This document shows positions 21,983 to 32,690 of a DNA stretch of 64,000 bases, in pieces. Each line of letters starts with the position of its first letter. Position 1 is the stretch's first letter. Both the position numbers and the translations under genes were made by a program. The stretch is from Trichopria drosophilae (lineage: Eukaryota > Arthropoda > Insecta > Hymenoptera > Diapriidae), in contig JAQOWT010000011.1 in assembly GCA_030407085.1 (NCBI GenBank), positions 113,597-177,596 of the forward strand, in the 5' to 3' direction. The notes under the pieces are model-generated. The model did no database searches, had not been told where the DNA came from, and saw only the letters and a program-made list of their open reading frames with translations.

Positions 21983-24356
21983 TTATTGAGTGTTATATGC
22001 ACGCAGATTTTTGCTATAATCACTAGTTAATATCAGGGTCGTTTCTTTTGATATTCTGACAATTTTCTTAATCATATTACAGACACCGAATGCATTTATT
22101 ATTTTCACTCGTTGAACAATAGTATGTTCTTCACCATTGATTTCGTTGATAATGAAACAATTAATATAAACGTATGAACCGTCTTCCACTTGAGCGAATG
22201 CATTATTTGAACGTATGTTCGGTTTTAGTCCAGCTACATATAAACAGCCATTTTTCACAATTTTTATATATTCAATTGCTCTATTTGAAAAATTGAATCT
22301 AGATAAATATAATTCATTAACGGGTTGGGGATTACCAAAATATGTAATATCTTTACTTTTATAAACGTTTTTGGCCACTGTTGTACCAATTTTGTTGCAA
22401 TATTGTTTGACACTGTATGAAGAAAATGGATAAATATAGTCTGATAATCTTATAAAACTGTACTTCAAGCTTATTCGTCTACATAACTGGTGATGTATGC
22501 CATTAGCAGCGTTTATCATTCTCAATAAATCACCATTTCCAGACTCGAAAGCGTATGCATTATGACAGTACAGTGGACCCCAATCTCTGACACTTTTGGC
22601 TAAATGTAGCAACGAATGCACGTTGAACGTCATTGCTATTTTCGAATATAATTTTTCTGTCTTAGACACAAATTCATGAAGCAATATGTCCGCGAAATCC
22701 ACTTCATTAATGTGAATTTTAGCTTTACTTAACAAATAAAAAGCTCCACAAACAAGGCCCAATGCATTAAAAGAAAATCTGGCAATGTATCTTTCAAGAC
22801 AAGCATACTGTAATATAGAGTCCAATTTTCCCACTCTCGTGCTTTCCAAAATTCTCTCTCAGAAAATGGCCGTGTCAACCTCACTAATTGGTTAGGTGCT
22901 TTGATGGACCTCATACGTTTATCATTTCAGCTATGATGGATTTAGGTAGCAATCCACTTTTTTTAGAATTGCCAAACCATAGAGTGGCAAATTGCTTTGC
23001 AACTCCAGAACAACAGTGCATAGAGTCAACCACGCAACCATTAATAATATCGTAATACGATAAATTAATCAATTGTGATGGTCATTTCACTCCATAGATA
23101 GGTTTCTGCAAATCGACTGATTTTTTCATGTGTATTAAAGTGTCATGTGCATTTCTTTCTGGTACTGCTGTATTTGTTAGTGGATACTTCATAGTTCCAG
23201 ATGAATTAGCAGATGCATTTGAATTATTTCGAACCCATTCACCGGGGTGAAGGCAGTGGCCACAACCGTATTTGCCATTAAATTGTGAAAAGCCTTGCAC
23301 CGGTGCACGCGCAACTGCATCAACGCAACAAACCAATGGCAAAATTTTAATTAATACTTGCTCACCATTTATTACACATTCAACTCCTGTACGTGACAAT
23401 TCGTTCATTTCTTCAACGAATGGCTCAAGAAATACGTTCATATCCGGTTTGTCTTTTCCAAACCATAATCCGGCAAGAATTAATTCCTTGCTTCTAATTT
23501 TATATGGTACTTCATTCACCATCAAAAAAATAGGCCAAATTGAATACGAAGAGCTTTTAAATAAAGGCGCTCCATCCGTATTAAACGTTATCGTTGCGAA
23601 TCTTTGACGGTTATTTTTTCTTAAGCTATTCACAATTTTCTTGTATAATTTCCCATCATGCATGTCTTGCAGATAGTCGGTCTGGTAATTAGAGTTTTTC
23701 ACGACATCGCTATAATATTCGCTATTACTCTCTAACAATTTTGAAATCGGTGATGCAATATCCATAAGAACAAAAAAATCTTTATATGCATAATCCTTGA
23801 CGTTGACTCTCTTTTTGCATATTTTACATTTCAAAAATTTATCCGTCTTTTCGAATGTACCTAAATATGCACTGCACTTGGTACATATTCCATGAAGTTT
23901 CGTACTGTTTCTGGAATAAAATAATTTATTGATGAAGTATTTAGAGTTTGGTAAAAAGTTGTCCGCGAAAATATTATTCACTAAAGTAAATAAATCTGCC
24001 ATTGCAGTTAAAGTGAGCGCATGCACGAGACAAAACTTTAAAATCATTAATATTATTTCACCCACAGTTTTGTTCACGGGAACGGTAATCGCTTTTTTCA
24101 AAGCTTCGCTACTAATCATTTCGTCAAGAGAAGCAAAACAATTTCCAAAGGAATTCGCTTCCTCAGCGTTGTCATGGACGGGGATATCATCAATCGCGTC
24201 AAGGAATTCGTCGTTATTACCTTCATTATCGAAGTAATGATCCTCATAACTTTCCTTATAAACGTAATCGTCAATGGCGTAATTTTTTTTCTGAAAAGTA
24301 CATTTGAATACGGAAATGTGACAATCATTCTTAGAAAAGTTGTTTATCTTAAACAA
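21983..24356 (-). pseudogene. Broken CACTA-type transposase copy 2
   Basis: The N-terminal part (24,356-23,082) carries an acidic leader, VPVNKTVGEI, a C2C2 finger (CTKCSAYLG...CKICKK), FNTDGAPLF, CCVDAVARAP and YGCGHCLHPG. A TGA follows directly after YGVK. The next block continues in frame with DIINGCVVDSMHC, i.e. DYMHC changed to DSMHC. A frameshift near 22,900 separates it from the C-terminal part (22,849-21,983) with WGPLYCHNAYAFESGNGDL and the tail. At least two lesions plus a motif change make activity unlikely. GTACTTTTCAG in front of KKNYAIDDY is a plausible 3' splice site, matching the acceptor in the intact copy at 6955-9195. Confidence 0.85.
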
Positions 24357-24469
24357 GACTTGATATTATTATATTGTATTGTAGTTGCTTAAAATATATA
24401 CAATCGCCAATAACGCATAAATTTGAACGGGTACGTGAACAACGCATGTAAGAAAGTCCGCGAGAATTG
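24357..24469. other. Spacer
   Basis: No feature recognised between the CACTA copy and the retroelement fragment. Confidence 0.3.
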
Positions 24470-24690
24470 GACAAATCTGAATGTACAGTTGTTGGATAAA
24501 GAGCCTGTGTTCCTGGGGAATATGTATTGTGCATATTTAAAGGTTTATGGAATAAAACCATTGAAGATTCCTCAGTCTCGAGTTCAAGTGAAGCAGTTCG
24601 GCGGGGATAATCGAGTCATGAAGACGAGGATCATTTCATGTATGGAGAAGAATCACCGCTACTGGGAAAAATTAATAACTTTTAGTGATT
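24470..24690 (+). pseudogene. Ty3/gypsy-type integrase core fragment
   Basis: The translation includes FLGNMYCAYLKVYGIKPLKI, then NRVMKTRIISCMEKNHRYWE. This matches the layout of a retroviral-type integrase core: the segment after the second catalytic Asp (F.s..F...L..yGI), then N(R/P)V.K.mI......H..W. The PYHPQxNPVER link with the catalytic Glu is scrambled in another frame, and upstream domains are missing. A short dead remnant; the family is inferred from motif order only. Confidence 0.55.
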
Positions 24691-25956
24691 TTAGTTCGCT
24701 TTCATTTGCCGAATAACGGTTCCGAATTCGGCCAACTTTCGAGGAAGTGATTCCGACGCATATGGTGCGAATCGTGAAGACTCATAATACTTGTTTCCGT
24801 TACTGGGTGCTGAGCCATCGAAGTCAATAAAGTCGAAGGAGGATCCGTATCTACAAACATGCCTAGAAGAAGCTACATCTTGAACTTTGACTTCCGCCAT
24901 TCGCGTTAGAAGAAATAAGGAAGGAACAAAAATTACTACCTTCACGGTATCGGGTCACTGCCTTTCTTTGTTTAGGTATATGTTGTTCAGGTTGACTTTC
25001 GCCTCTGACGATTCAGAAGTTTACAGATAATATTGTCGGACCAGAAATGGAACTGCACACATTAATATATCCTAGTCAAATAATCCAGTCGGTATAATAA
25101 TGGCTAATAATATCACCTGGTGTTTGGGAACTGTACACCATATAAATTTTCCAGCTGGTCAGACCGGTTGGTAAAAACGGCTAGAAAAACTGGCTGGTAA
25201 AACCGTCCGGTATTACCAGCCTGTTTTACAAACCAGTAAAAATTTACCGTTCCGAAACACCTCCTGAATAATTTAACTGAAGTAGCCCAAAAAGAATCGT
25301 AAAAGGAATAAGCCAAGCAATACGCCATTCTTATGGGGTGTTCTTGAGTCGGTCCAATTGAGAATCCGTGACATCGTCCTCTACAAAAAATGAGCAATTT
25401 GGGCTTTGCATAGGGCTATTATAGGACTGTAAATAAAACCCATGGTAAGGCTACAGGCGGAGGTTCCTGTGATACCCACACTAGACATGTTATCCAGCTT
25501 CCCGTATTACCAACGAGAAGAATTGCTAGGTTTGAGAAGGGGCTCGTACCGATGGTGGAGGACGAAGTACCGAAAGCAAATATCGATGTGTTGTGGATTC
25601 AGGAGGGACTCCAATGAAGAATTGTCCAAGAACATACCATATCGACTAAGGTCCGAAGTCATAGTCACGGCTTAAGCCGCGGCTTAGCTAGGCCGTCTCA
25701 GAAACGGGAAGTGTGCGTTCCAAAACGAATGCGAAAAGAGGGCAAATCTTATAAGGGAGAATCTTTCTAAGCAATTGTAGTTTAGTTCATGCTTGATTAC
25801 GAAGTGTCAATACATCGAATTTTGTCGTAACAAGTCGTACCAAGTTTTAAGGATTGTAGAATTTGATATTTTTAAAAAGTTTAAGAAATAAATGAGAAAC
25901 AAAATTGAACTGTTGAAAAATTGATCTGCTTGCATTCGCAACTTAAACAATAAATA
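24691..25956. other. Mixed remnant region
   Basis: 25,135-25,265 (GACCGGTTGGTAAAAACGG, CTGGCTGGTAAAACCGTCC, TTACCGTTCCGAAACACC) resembles the hairpin MITE at 38,279-38,529. At 25,646 TAAGGTCCGAAGTCATAGTC is a lone end of the Harbinger-like MITE seen complete at 29,503-29,841. The ORF at 25,442-25,675 is not recognised. Confidence 0.5.
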
Positions 25957-26457
25957 CCCCCACCCCCCCCCCCCCCCACCCCCCCCCCCCCCCACCCCCC
26001 CCCCCCCCCACCCCCCCCCCCCCCCACCCCCCCCCCCCCCCACCCCCCCCCCCCCCCACCCCCCCCCCCCCCCACCCCCCCCCCCCCCCACCCCCCCCCC
26101 CCCCCACCCCCCCCCCCCCCCACCCCCCCCCCCCCCCACCCCCCCCCCCCCCCACCCCCCCCCCCCCCCACCCCCCCCCCCCCCCACCCCCCCCCCCCCC
26201 CACCCCCCCCCCCCCCCACCCCCCCCCCCCCCCACCCCCCCCCCCCCCCACCCCCCCCCCCCCCCACCCCCCCCCCCCCCCACCCCCCCCCCCCCCCACC
26301 CCCCCCCCCCCCCACCCCCCCCCCCCCCCACCCCCCCCCCCCCCCACCCCCCCCCCCCCCCACCCCCCCCCCCCCCCACCCCCCCCCCCCCCCACCCCCC
26401 CCCCCCCCCACCCCCCCCCCCCCCCACCCCCCCCCCCCCCCACCCCCCCCCCCCCCA
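25957..26457. repeat. Near-perfect 16-bp array (C15A), 31 units
   Basis: Adenines stand at 25,962 and then every 16 bp to 26,442 without exception, separated by exactly 15 cytosines; the last interval is 14. The minus strand is (TG15)n and could form G-quadruplexes. Glycine-rich minus-strand frames are artefacts. Confidence 0.98.
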
Positions 26458-27750
26458 TGTTAATATTTTTAATTTGCAGCTTACAAGAGAATTTCTCAAG
26501 ATTTTACTTAGTTTTAATTAGTACTTGACGATTGGAAAGATCAATGATCATTTAACTATGCCATTTTTCATCACATAATTATGTTAAATATCATATTTTA
26601 CGTTGATAGCCATACCTCGATATCTCATATTTTCACGATGAGGTAAAGTGAATGATGAAATATCTTTTCTAACCAAATTCTATTGCAGGGCCTTCGTATC
26701 AAATTTATGCAGCCTGAGATTTGGTTTTATTTTGAGGAAAATGGCAATATATTCTCAAATAGTATTTATTCGAATAACTGTCACTATTTGATGTCAGTCA
26801 ATAATGCAAAACGATATGACATGTCCTTAAGTCAGATAAAACGTTCGTTCAAGGTTCAATCAATAACAGTCATGATAAGTATTAACATTATCATAAAGAA
26901 CAATTAATTTACATACATTTTATTTATTTAATTTATAAGAAATATTTCTTATGTGTAATCTGGAAACATTGATTACTATTTAGAATGGTTGTCAAATCAG
27001 AACGCAACAATAAGCTACACAACGTATATGTTATGATATTTTTGGTCAATGATAATGACTTGGCAAACATATTTTCCGAATTTACATATTATACAATATT
27101 ACATATTGTCTGAATGACACAATGTCCGAACTGACAAACTGTTCGGAATCATTTATATACTTAATTGAAGGTGTCTTTTCAAGCATCTTGATTTTGCGTT
27201 GTTAAATGAAACGCAAAAAGAATATATAAATTCATCGATAATTTTGACGTTCATGAAACTTTGCCATACTATAATTACACATCTGTGTACTTAATATCAC
27301 AATTCTGATCGGTATGTATGTACATACTATCAATGACGTCCACAGAACTGTGTGTAGACAAGCGAATTTCAAAAATGTCAATCTACTGATTCTAACCTGC
27401 AAATAGATATAAAGGAATAGGGGGAAGTTACATGTTCTTTTACCTTATATGTAATAAGTCTATATGCATGTCTTGTTCCTCTCCTGTTAATAGTCCTTAA
27501 AGGGATTCCCATTCTTGATGTCCAAATGTCCCAAACTAACTCAAACGTGTCGTCACCGGCGCCAAGAAAACGAATGAGGATCGCTGGCCGATGCCGGGGG
27601 CATGTGAGCCTGGGAGTACATATATACAACCCAGAGGGGTATTTTTGCTTTAAATAGGGCTCTAAATGTGGCGTCATCGTGCGGCGAGTAGCGGTACTAC
27701 ATAGTTATATCTTTGAACAAGCTCAAGGAAATATAATTAATGAAAACGCT
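26458..27750. other. AT-rich region without a recognised gene
   Basis: Short frames at 26,683-26,907 (plus) and 27,378-27,677 (minus) have no recognisable motif. No repeat structure found. Confidence 0.4.
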
Positions 27751-27985
27751 ATTATAGCATGTTCCGATGGGAATTGCACTCGCCCAGTTTTCCTATAAAG
27801 GTCAAAGCAGATAGTCGACTAGCCTCTGCCCTCTACGTCAAACTATCTGCTTCGGCCTTAAGAGGAATGTTAAAACTTGTACTGTTTGAGTGCAAACTGT
27901 ACTGAAACTGTACCGGTACAAATTTTACATTTGTTCTTACGGAAAACTGAGCAAGTGCAATTCCCCCATCGGAAAATGCTATTAT
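27751..27985. mobile_element. Hairpin MITE, about 235 bp
   Basis: The left end ATTATAGCATGTTCCGATGG then GAATTGCACT pairs with the right AGTGCAATTCCCCCATCGG then AAAATGCTATTAT. A second inverted pair (AGCAGATAGT / ACTATCTGCT) lies inside. Confidence 0.7.
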
Positions 27986-28021
27986 GAAGCGGTACAGATA
28001 TTTTGTACATGCGGACCACAT

Positions 28022-28166
28022 GCGGTCAAAACTTTGAAGTGCACAGAAATCTCAATAAATTTATATGGTTCATGGTCGAATGAAAGTTTTGATTCGATAA
28101 GTTATGATTAGATCATGAATCATACAAATTTACCTGGATTTCTGTGCACTCCAAAGGTTTGACCGC
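28022..28166. mobile_element. Hairpin MITE-like element, 145 bp
   Basis: GCGGTCAAAACTTTGAAGTG then CACAGAAATC pairs with GATTTCTGTGCACTCCAAAG then GTTTGACCGC, with an inner match around ATATGGTTCATG / CATGAATCATAC. A stem of about 60 bp. Confidence 0.75.
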
Positions 28167-28316
28167 CCTAGTAACAATGCGACGAATTATGGCGTATTCG
28201 GACGAGCTGCACCGCAGCACCATTTTTGCACCGTTTTTGCACCGTTTCTGCGCTATCACCCGAGACTCCCGAGCCCCTAATCTCTGTCCCGGGCAAGTGA
28301 ACAAAATGTACCCTTA

Positions 28317-28790
28317 GATCCGAATTCGCGGATAATAGGCCTGAGCACAATGACGATCCTTGCAGATCCCTGATCCCTAACTTACCTCGTGTCCTGCTTT
28401 ATCTGCATGAGAGAGAAAAGGATAGAACGTCTTTGGGATTGGGATTAGGGATAAGGATTGCCATTGTGCTCAGGCCAAATCCGTCATCGAAAAATCATGG
28501 ATTTTTCACCGGAAGTATGCGCTTCGAAAGTACGCAGAAAGTTGTCAAATGTTCTCTACTGAAATCAACCCTATACAATAAGTCACTATTGTGTCGAGGC
28601 CTGTAGGCAGATCAGGCAGATCTCTTTCAAAGATATGCCTACAGGCCACAACACAATAGTGACTTAATGTATTGGGTTGCTTTCAGTAGAGAACATTTGC
28701 CAACTTTCTGCGTACTTTTGGAACGCATACTTCCGGCGAAAAATCCAGGATTTTTCGATGACGGATTATCCGCGACTATGAATTCGGACC
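28317..28790. mobile_element. Harbinger-like MITE copy A (TTA target), disrupted by an insert
   Basis: Ends G(G/A)TCCGAATTC and GAATTCGGACC, flanked by TTA at 28,314-28,316 and 28,791-28,793. It is a palindrome almost throughout (GACGGATTATCCGCGACTAT, CAGTAGAGAACATTTG). The left end has lost a few bases (CATAGT) relative to copy B at 29,503-29,841. It contains a 141-bp insert at 28,337-28,477. A TWA duplication is characteristic of PIF/Harbinger. Confidence 0.85.
28337..28477. mobile_element. 141-bp MITE nested in the Harbinger-like MITE, AAT duplication
   Basis: TIRs AGGCCTGAGCACAATG and CCATTGTGCTCAGGCCA, flanked by AAT on both sides (28,334-28,336 and 28,478-28,480). The other arm of the host reads GGATAATCCG-type sequence uninterrupted, so the empty site is visible. 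Confidence 0.8.
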
Positions 28791-28897
28791 TTAGAGTGTG
28801 AGTTAGTCAACTCCCGAACATGTGCACTTAAGAAGTGCAGAAACGGTGCAACCGGTGCAGCTCGACCAAATATGCCATTAATGCACCTGGACCTGGG

Positions 28898-29027
28898 TGT
28901 ACACTGAACAGCATTAATTCTGTCACTTTCGGGCCTCTGTTGTCATTGTTTCTCACATGAAGATGTATAGGTGAAAACAAGGATAACAGAGGCCGGAAGT
29001 GACAGAATTAATGCTGTTAAGTGTACA
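28898..29027. mobile_element. Long hairpin of about 130 bp
   Basis: The left arm TGTACACTGAACAGCATTAA then TTCTGTCACTTTCGGGCCTC pairs with GAGGCCGGAAGTGACAGAAT then TAATGCTGTTAAGTGTACA. The stem is about 50 bp and the loop holds CATGAAGATGTATAGG. Either a tiny MITE or a small-RNA-type hairpin. Confidence 0.7.
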
Positions 29028-29502
29028 TGGGGCATTCCACGCCACTTTGACCAGCCCGTGACACTTGCCCCCTTCGATTTTGCTAAAAATTGTATACCGG
29101 GTGGACGTGAGAGAATGTTACATAGGGAAATCCATGTTAAACGTACAAATGTTGAAGTTGTTAATGAATTGAAGAGCAAAATCATATTAAACTTGATAAT
29201 AAAGATTAAAATTGGAATTTAGGATATAAAAATTTATTTAACAAACAGCTTACATGTCATGTTGGAGCTTGGTTTATCCTGGACAAATAAATTTGTCCAG
29301 GCAAGAGCATGTGAAGGTTAAACACATATTTTTATGTGGAAATTAACGTAGTTTGCTGTAAAGAGACATTTCTAGGGAAATATAATCTGATAACCTCATA
29401 TATATAAAAATTTCAGCCCCGAACACACTCTGTGTCCCGAGGGCCGAGATACAAGCCAAAAAGCGGTAAATGCTCATTAAAAGGGTTATAACAAATAACT
29501 AA
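29028..29502. other. Spacer with a shared repeat segment
   Basis: 29,405-29,495 (AAATTTCAGCCCCGAACACA, GATACAAGCCAAAAAGCGGT) is a copy of the unit repeated at 32,383-32,690. No gene recognised; a plus-strand frame at 28,971-29,222 runs across the hairpin and was ignored. Confidence 0.5.
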
Positions 29503-29841
29503 GGTCCGAATTCATAGTCGCGGATAATCCGTCATCGAAAAATCCTGGATTTTTCGCCGGAAGTATGCGTCCCGAAAGTACGCAGAAAGTTGACAAATGT
29601 TCTCTACTGAAATCAACCCTATACAATACCACAATACTATTGTGTTGTGGCCTGTAGGCGTATCTTTGAAAGAGATCTGCCTGATTTGCCTACAGGCCTT
29701 GACACAATAGTGACTTATTGTATAGGGTTGATTTCAGTAGAGAACTTTTGACAACTTTCTACGTACTTTCGGAACGCATACTTCCGGCGAAAAATCCACG
29801 ATTTTTCGATGACGGATTATCCGCGACTATGAATTCGGACC
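29503..29841. mobile_element. Harbinger-like MITE copy B, complete (TAA target), 339 bp
   Basis: Ends GGTCCGAATTCATAGTCGCG and CGCGACTATGAATTCGGACC, flanked by TAA at 29,500-29,502 and 29,842-29,844. Palindromic along nearly its whole length. It gives the undamaged structure of copy A. Confidence 0.88.
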
Positions 29842-30526
29842 TAAGAACAACTTAAAGTTAGCTGGTGTTGATAGCTTTTTAAATTTGAATCGAGATATTT
29901 CAATTAAATAAATTAAGAGTATATTATTTCTTGACTGCAATTTTCCGATTCTTAACATGTAAGATCTTGTTATTACATGAATATGGTCTACTTTTTACAC
30001 CTTATTTGGTGACCGAATGAGAACCTATTAACGGAAAGAAAGACGGAAAGAAAGAGATTTTATCTAATTTGAAAAAATTAGATAGAATCCCTTTGGCGTT
30101 TCATCTCAGTCTGCAACAACTTGTAAGCACGTGGTTGACGAAATGCATTTAAACCAACGTGTTACGATGTCAGGATTTTTTCGTGTAAATGATTATCCAA
30201 AAATATTAATGCAACAATGCAACGTCTTTATTGATGTCGTGTATCCGCTATACAATTTCCGCAACAGACTATAATTGATAACGATATCAATCGATGAATG
30301 TTCTCGCACGTGTTTACCGGTGTACGCGACCCCACGTTTCGCGATTCGTTACGTGGAATATTCGGCACCCACTTGTGCTCCAAAAAGCCCAACTTGGCTA
30401 CTAATAATAATACGAAAGTAGATCCGACGTGATCACTTTATTTCCGTCCTTACCGAATATCTTACGCGAATAAGCCCGACTTATCGCGTCCAATCGTTAT
30501 GAGTCGAATCAGGGGGTGTCGACTCA
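29842..30526. other. Spacer with one duplicated block
   Basis: 29,850-29,915 (AACTTAAAGTTAGCTGGTGT, TGAATCGAGATATTTCAATT) recurs at 32,310-32,375. No gene recognised. Confidence 0.4.
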
Positions 30527-30904
30527 ATAGGGAAAAGAGGTTCCTGTTACGGTGTAGTTCCAAAGGATTCGAGTTAGGAGGGTGACGCTGCGGTGATGAA
30601 AGGAAAGCGCGGCCTTATATTCATATTTTGGCAGTTATCGATATCATTGGTTTCCGACATTTAACCGAAAATAGGTTTATTTCATTGCGTTGATTGTCAA
30701 TCAACACTTTTGTGTAACATATGCATAAAATATGACATTTCTCATCCCTACTCAGAAAGATTTCTCTACTTTTTTGTGCGATTTCATTTCATAAAATATC
30801 GTATGCAGCTATGAGACGAGAGCTTAGAAAAATTCGAACAATTTTCTCCCAACTTCAGAAGCTCCTTCTCCTCTTTGATATATCTGTGATGGTGTGGAAG
30901 AAAG

Positions 30905-31170
30905 ACATAATAGTAGTTTTCGTATCATGGCCGTAAAGTTCAATTTTACGGCCTGAGTAGAGATTGGGCGCCCGAGGCCCGGCGAAGCCGGTCCGAGGAT
31001 GCAAAATTTCTACGAGGCTGTAAAATGTTACGGCCGCGATGCGAACATTATTTTTCTTCATCCGTGATCATACAGTGCCTCGGACTCCCAATTTCTACTC
31101 GGCCGTCCAATTTTACTTCCGACACTCAAACGAGTCCGTAAAGGGCGCACTTTACGACCCCGGATGAAGA
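30905..31170. repeat. GC-rich block with GGCCGTAAAG hairpins
   Basis: GGCCGTAAAGTTCAATTTTACGGCC-type hairpins (split here as GGCCGTAAAG / TTTTACGGCC) and AGTTTTCGTATCATGG resemble the hairpin modules of 3,105-4,370. Probably a diverged member of that family. Confidence 0.55.
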
Positions 31171-31644
31171 AATTTTTTGAAAAACTTGAAAAACCGCTCT
31201 ATCAGATCAAAATTTGGATTAAATATCACATTTAGAATTATTTACAACATAACAATCACATTTACACAGCTTTAAAATGCAAAATTAAAACATTAAATGC
31301 TTTTTTCTCGAGTTATCAGAAAACGGACTTATACCTCTTTTCCATACCATCACAGATATAATGTACTATATTTTAACCTGAACGATGATTCGAGCGACTA
31401 GAAATATGCATCGATTGCCCATTCACAAACAAATTATCACATGGCCGTCATTGGCGATTTACGTTTGGTTACGCACGCATCCTTTATTGCAATTTGCAGG
31501 GAGGCATAAATAAATATTAATATTAAATGTTAATATATAAAAAAAATGTTTCGTAAGTGTGGGTTACTTTGGTCATAAGCACCAAGCACCAACAATCACC
31601 TAATCAATACAGGTCTATCTGGCAGTAACTCCAAAATATGAATA

Positions 31645-31895
31645 CAGTAGACCCTCTCTAATATTGCCTTCGCTAATATTGCTTCATCGCTAATATTGCC
31701 TCCCAACTTTCGTTAATATTGCTTTCCCCTACATGTACTTTCCCCCACTTCAAGTCTCCGGCTCAGTCATCAGATACGCCCTATAGCAATGCGCATGCGC
31801 TGGGCATCATAGTGGGAGAACCGACTTTCCCCTCATCAGGCAATATTAGCGAATTTGTCCAGACCCGACGAGGCAATATTAGCAAGGGTCTACTG
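31645..31895. mobile_element. 251-bp pogo/Tigger-like MITE, TA duplication
   Basis: TIRs CAGTAGACCCTCTCTAATAT and the inverted ATATTAGCAAGGGTCTACTG, flanked by TA (31,643-31,644 and 31,896-31,897). The unit GCTAATATTGCC is repeated inside. CAGTAGACCCTC-type ends with a TA duplication are typical of pogo-like elements. The empty site is preserved in the other arm near 30,617. Confidence 0.8.
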
Positions 31896-32309
31896 TATAT
31901 GGCTGCGCTTTCCTTTTATCATCGCAGCGCCACCTTCCTAACTCGAATGCTTTGGAACTACACCGTAACGGGAACCTCTTTTCCCGTTGCCAAATCGCCC
32001 GCACCTGCCAATTGTCCCACCCCAAACTACAAATCCTAAAGAAAGGGGCTTATAAACTAGAATCATCAGCAAGGCTTTGTATTGCAGACTTGCCTTGTAC
32101 GCCTACATTACTGTATTCAATCGATGGTATATATACGAAGTGCAACGATTTTTGTAGATTTCGAAAATCTTTCACACTCGTAATTAGACATCTACCATCC
32201 TACCAATCAAGTTTGAAATATGAAAATTACCACTCACTCGGTATAGCAGGAAATGGTATTATCTTCTGAGTTAAGATGTTAGTTTAAAGTCACTTTTTAA
32301 ATAACGAAG

Positions 32310-32690
32310 AACAATTTAAAGTTAGCTGGTGTTGATAGCTTTTTAAATTTGAATCGGGATATTTCAATTAAATAACAAAGGTCGGAATTTTTAAAAAATT
32401 TTTGTGCAGTGTGGAATTGTTTTTAAATGTCCTTAAGATATTCTCATAAAAATTTCAGCCCCGAATATCCTCTGTGTCCCGAGATACAAGCCAAAAAGCG
32501 GTAAATGCTCATTGAAAGGGTTATAACATAGGCCGGAATTTTTAATTAATTTTTGTGCAGTGTGGAATTGTTTTTAAATGTCCTTAAGATATTCTCATAA
32601 AAATTTCAGCCCCGAACATCCTCTGTGTCCCGAGATACAAGCCAAATAGCGGTAAATGCTCATTAAAAGGGTTATAAGAATTATATATAG
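32310..32690. repeat. Tandem repeat with a period of about 151 bp (about two copies) plus a duplicated leader
   Basis: Units start at 32,383 and 32,534 with CGGAATTTTT and share GTGCAGTGTGGAATTGTTTT, AAATTTCAGCCCCGAA and GATACAAGCCAAA. A further partial copy lies at 29,405-29,495, and the leader at 32,310-32,375 duplicates 29,850-29,915. Confidence 0.8.

Larger units (their letters stand above)
28188..28885. mobile_element. Outer inverted-repeat element hosting a Harbinger-like MITE
   Basis: The short outer arms GGACGAGCTGCACCGCAGCA...TTTGCACCGTTTCTGC (28,200-28,242) and GCAGAAACGGTGCAACCGGT then GCAGCTCGACC (28,836-28,866) are inverted copies. Most of the interior is the MITE at 28,317-28,790. 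Confidence 0.6.
30527..31995. mobile_element. Inverted-repeat element of about 1.47 kb with a nested pogo-like MITE
   Basis: The left arm GGGAAAAGAGGTTCCTGTTA ... GGAAAGCGCGGCC (30,532-30,615) is mirrored by GGCTGCGCTTTCC ... AACGGGAACCTCTTTTCCC (31,901-31,985). The arms continue to TATTCATATTTTGG (30,621) and CCAAAATATGAATA (31,631) once the MITE is removed. The interior contains a GC-rich hairpin block at 30,905-31,170. No coding sequence. Confidence 0.65.

Noticed and set aside
25807..26499. Glycine/tryptophan/valine-rich ORFs up to 230 codons on the minus strand
   Set aside because: Direct translation of the C15A array in three frames.
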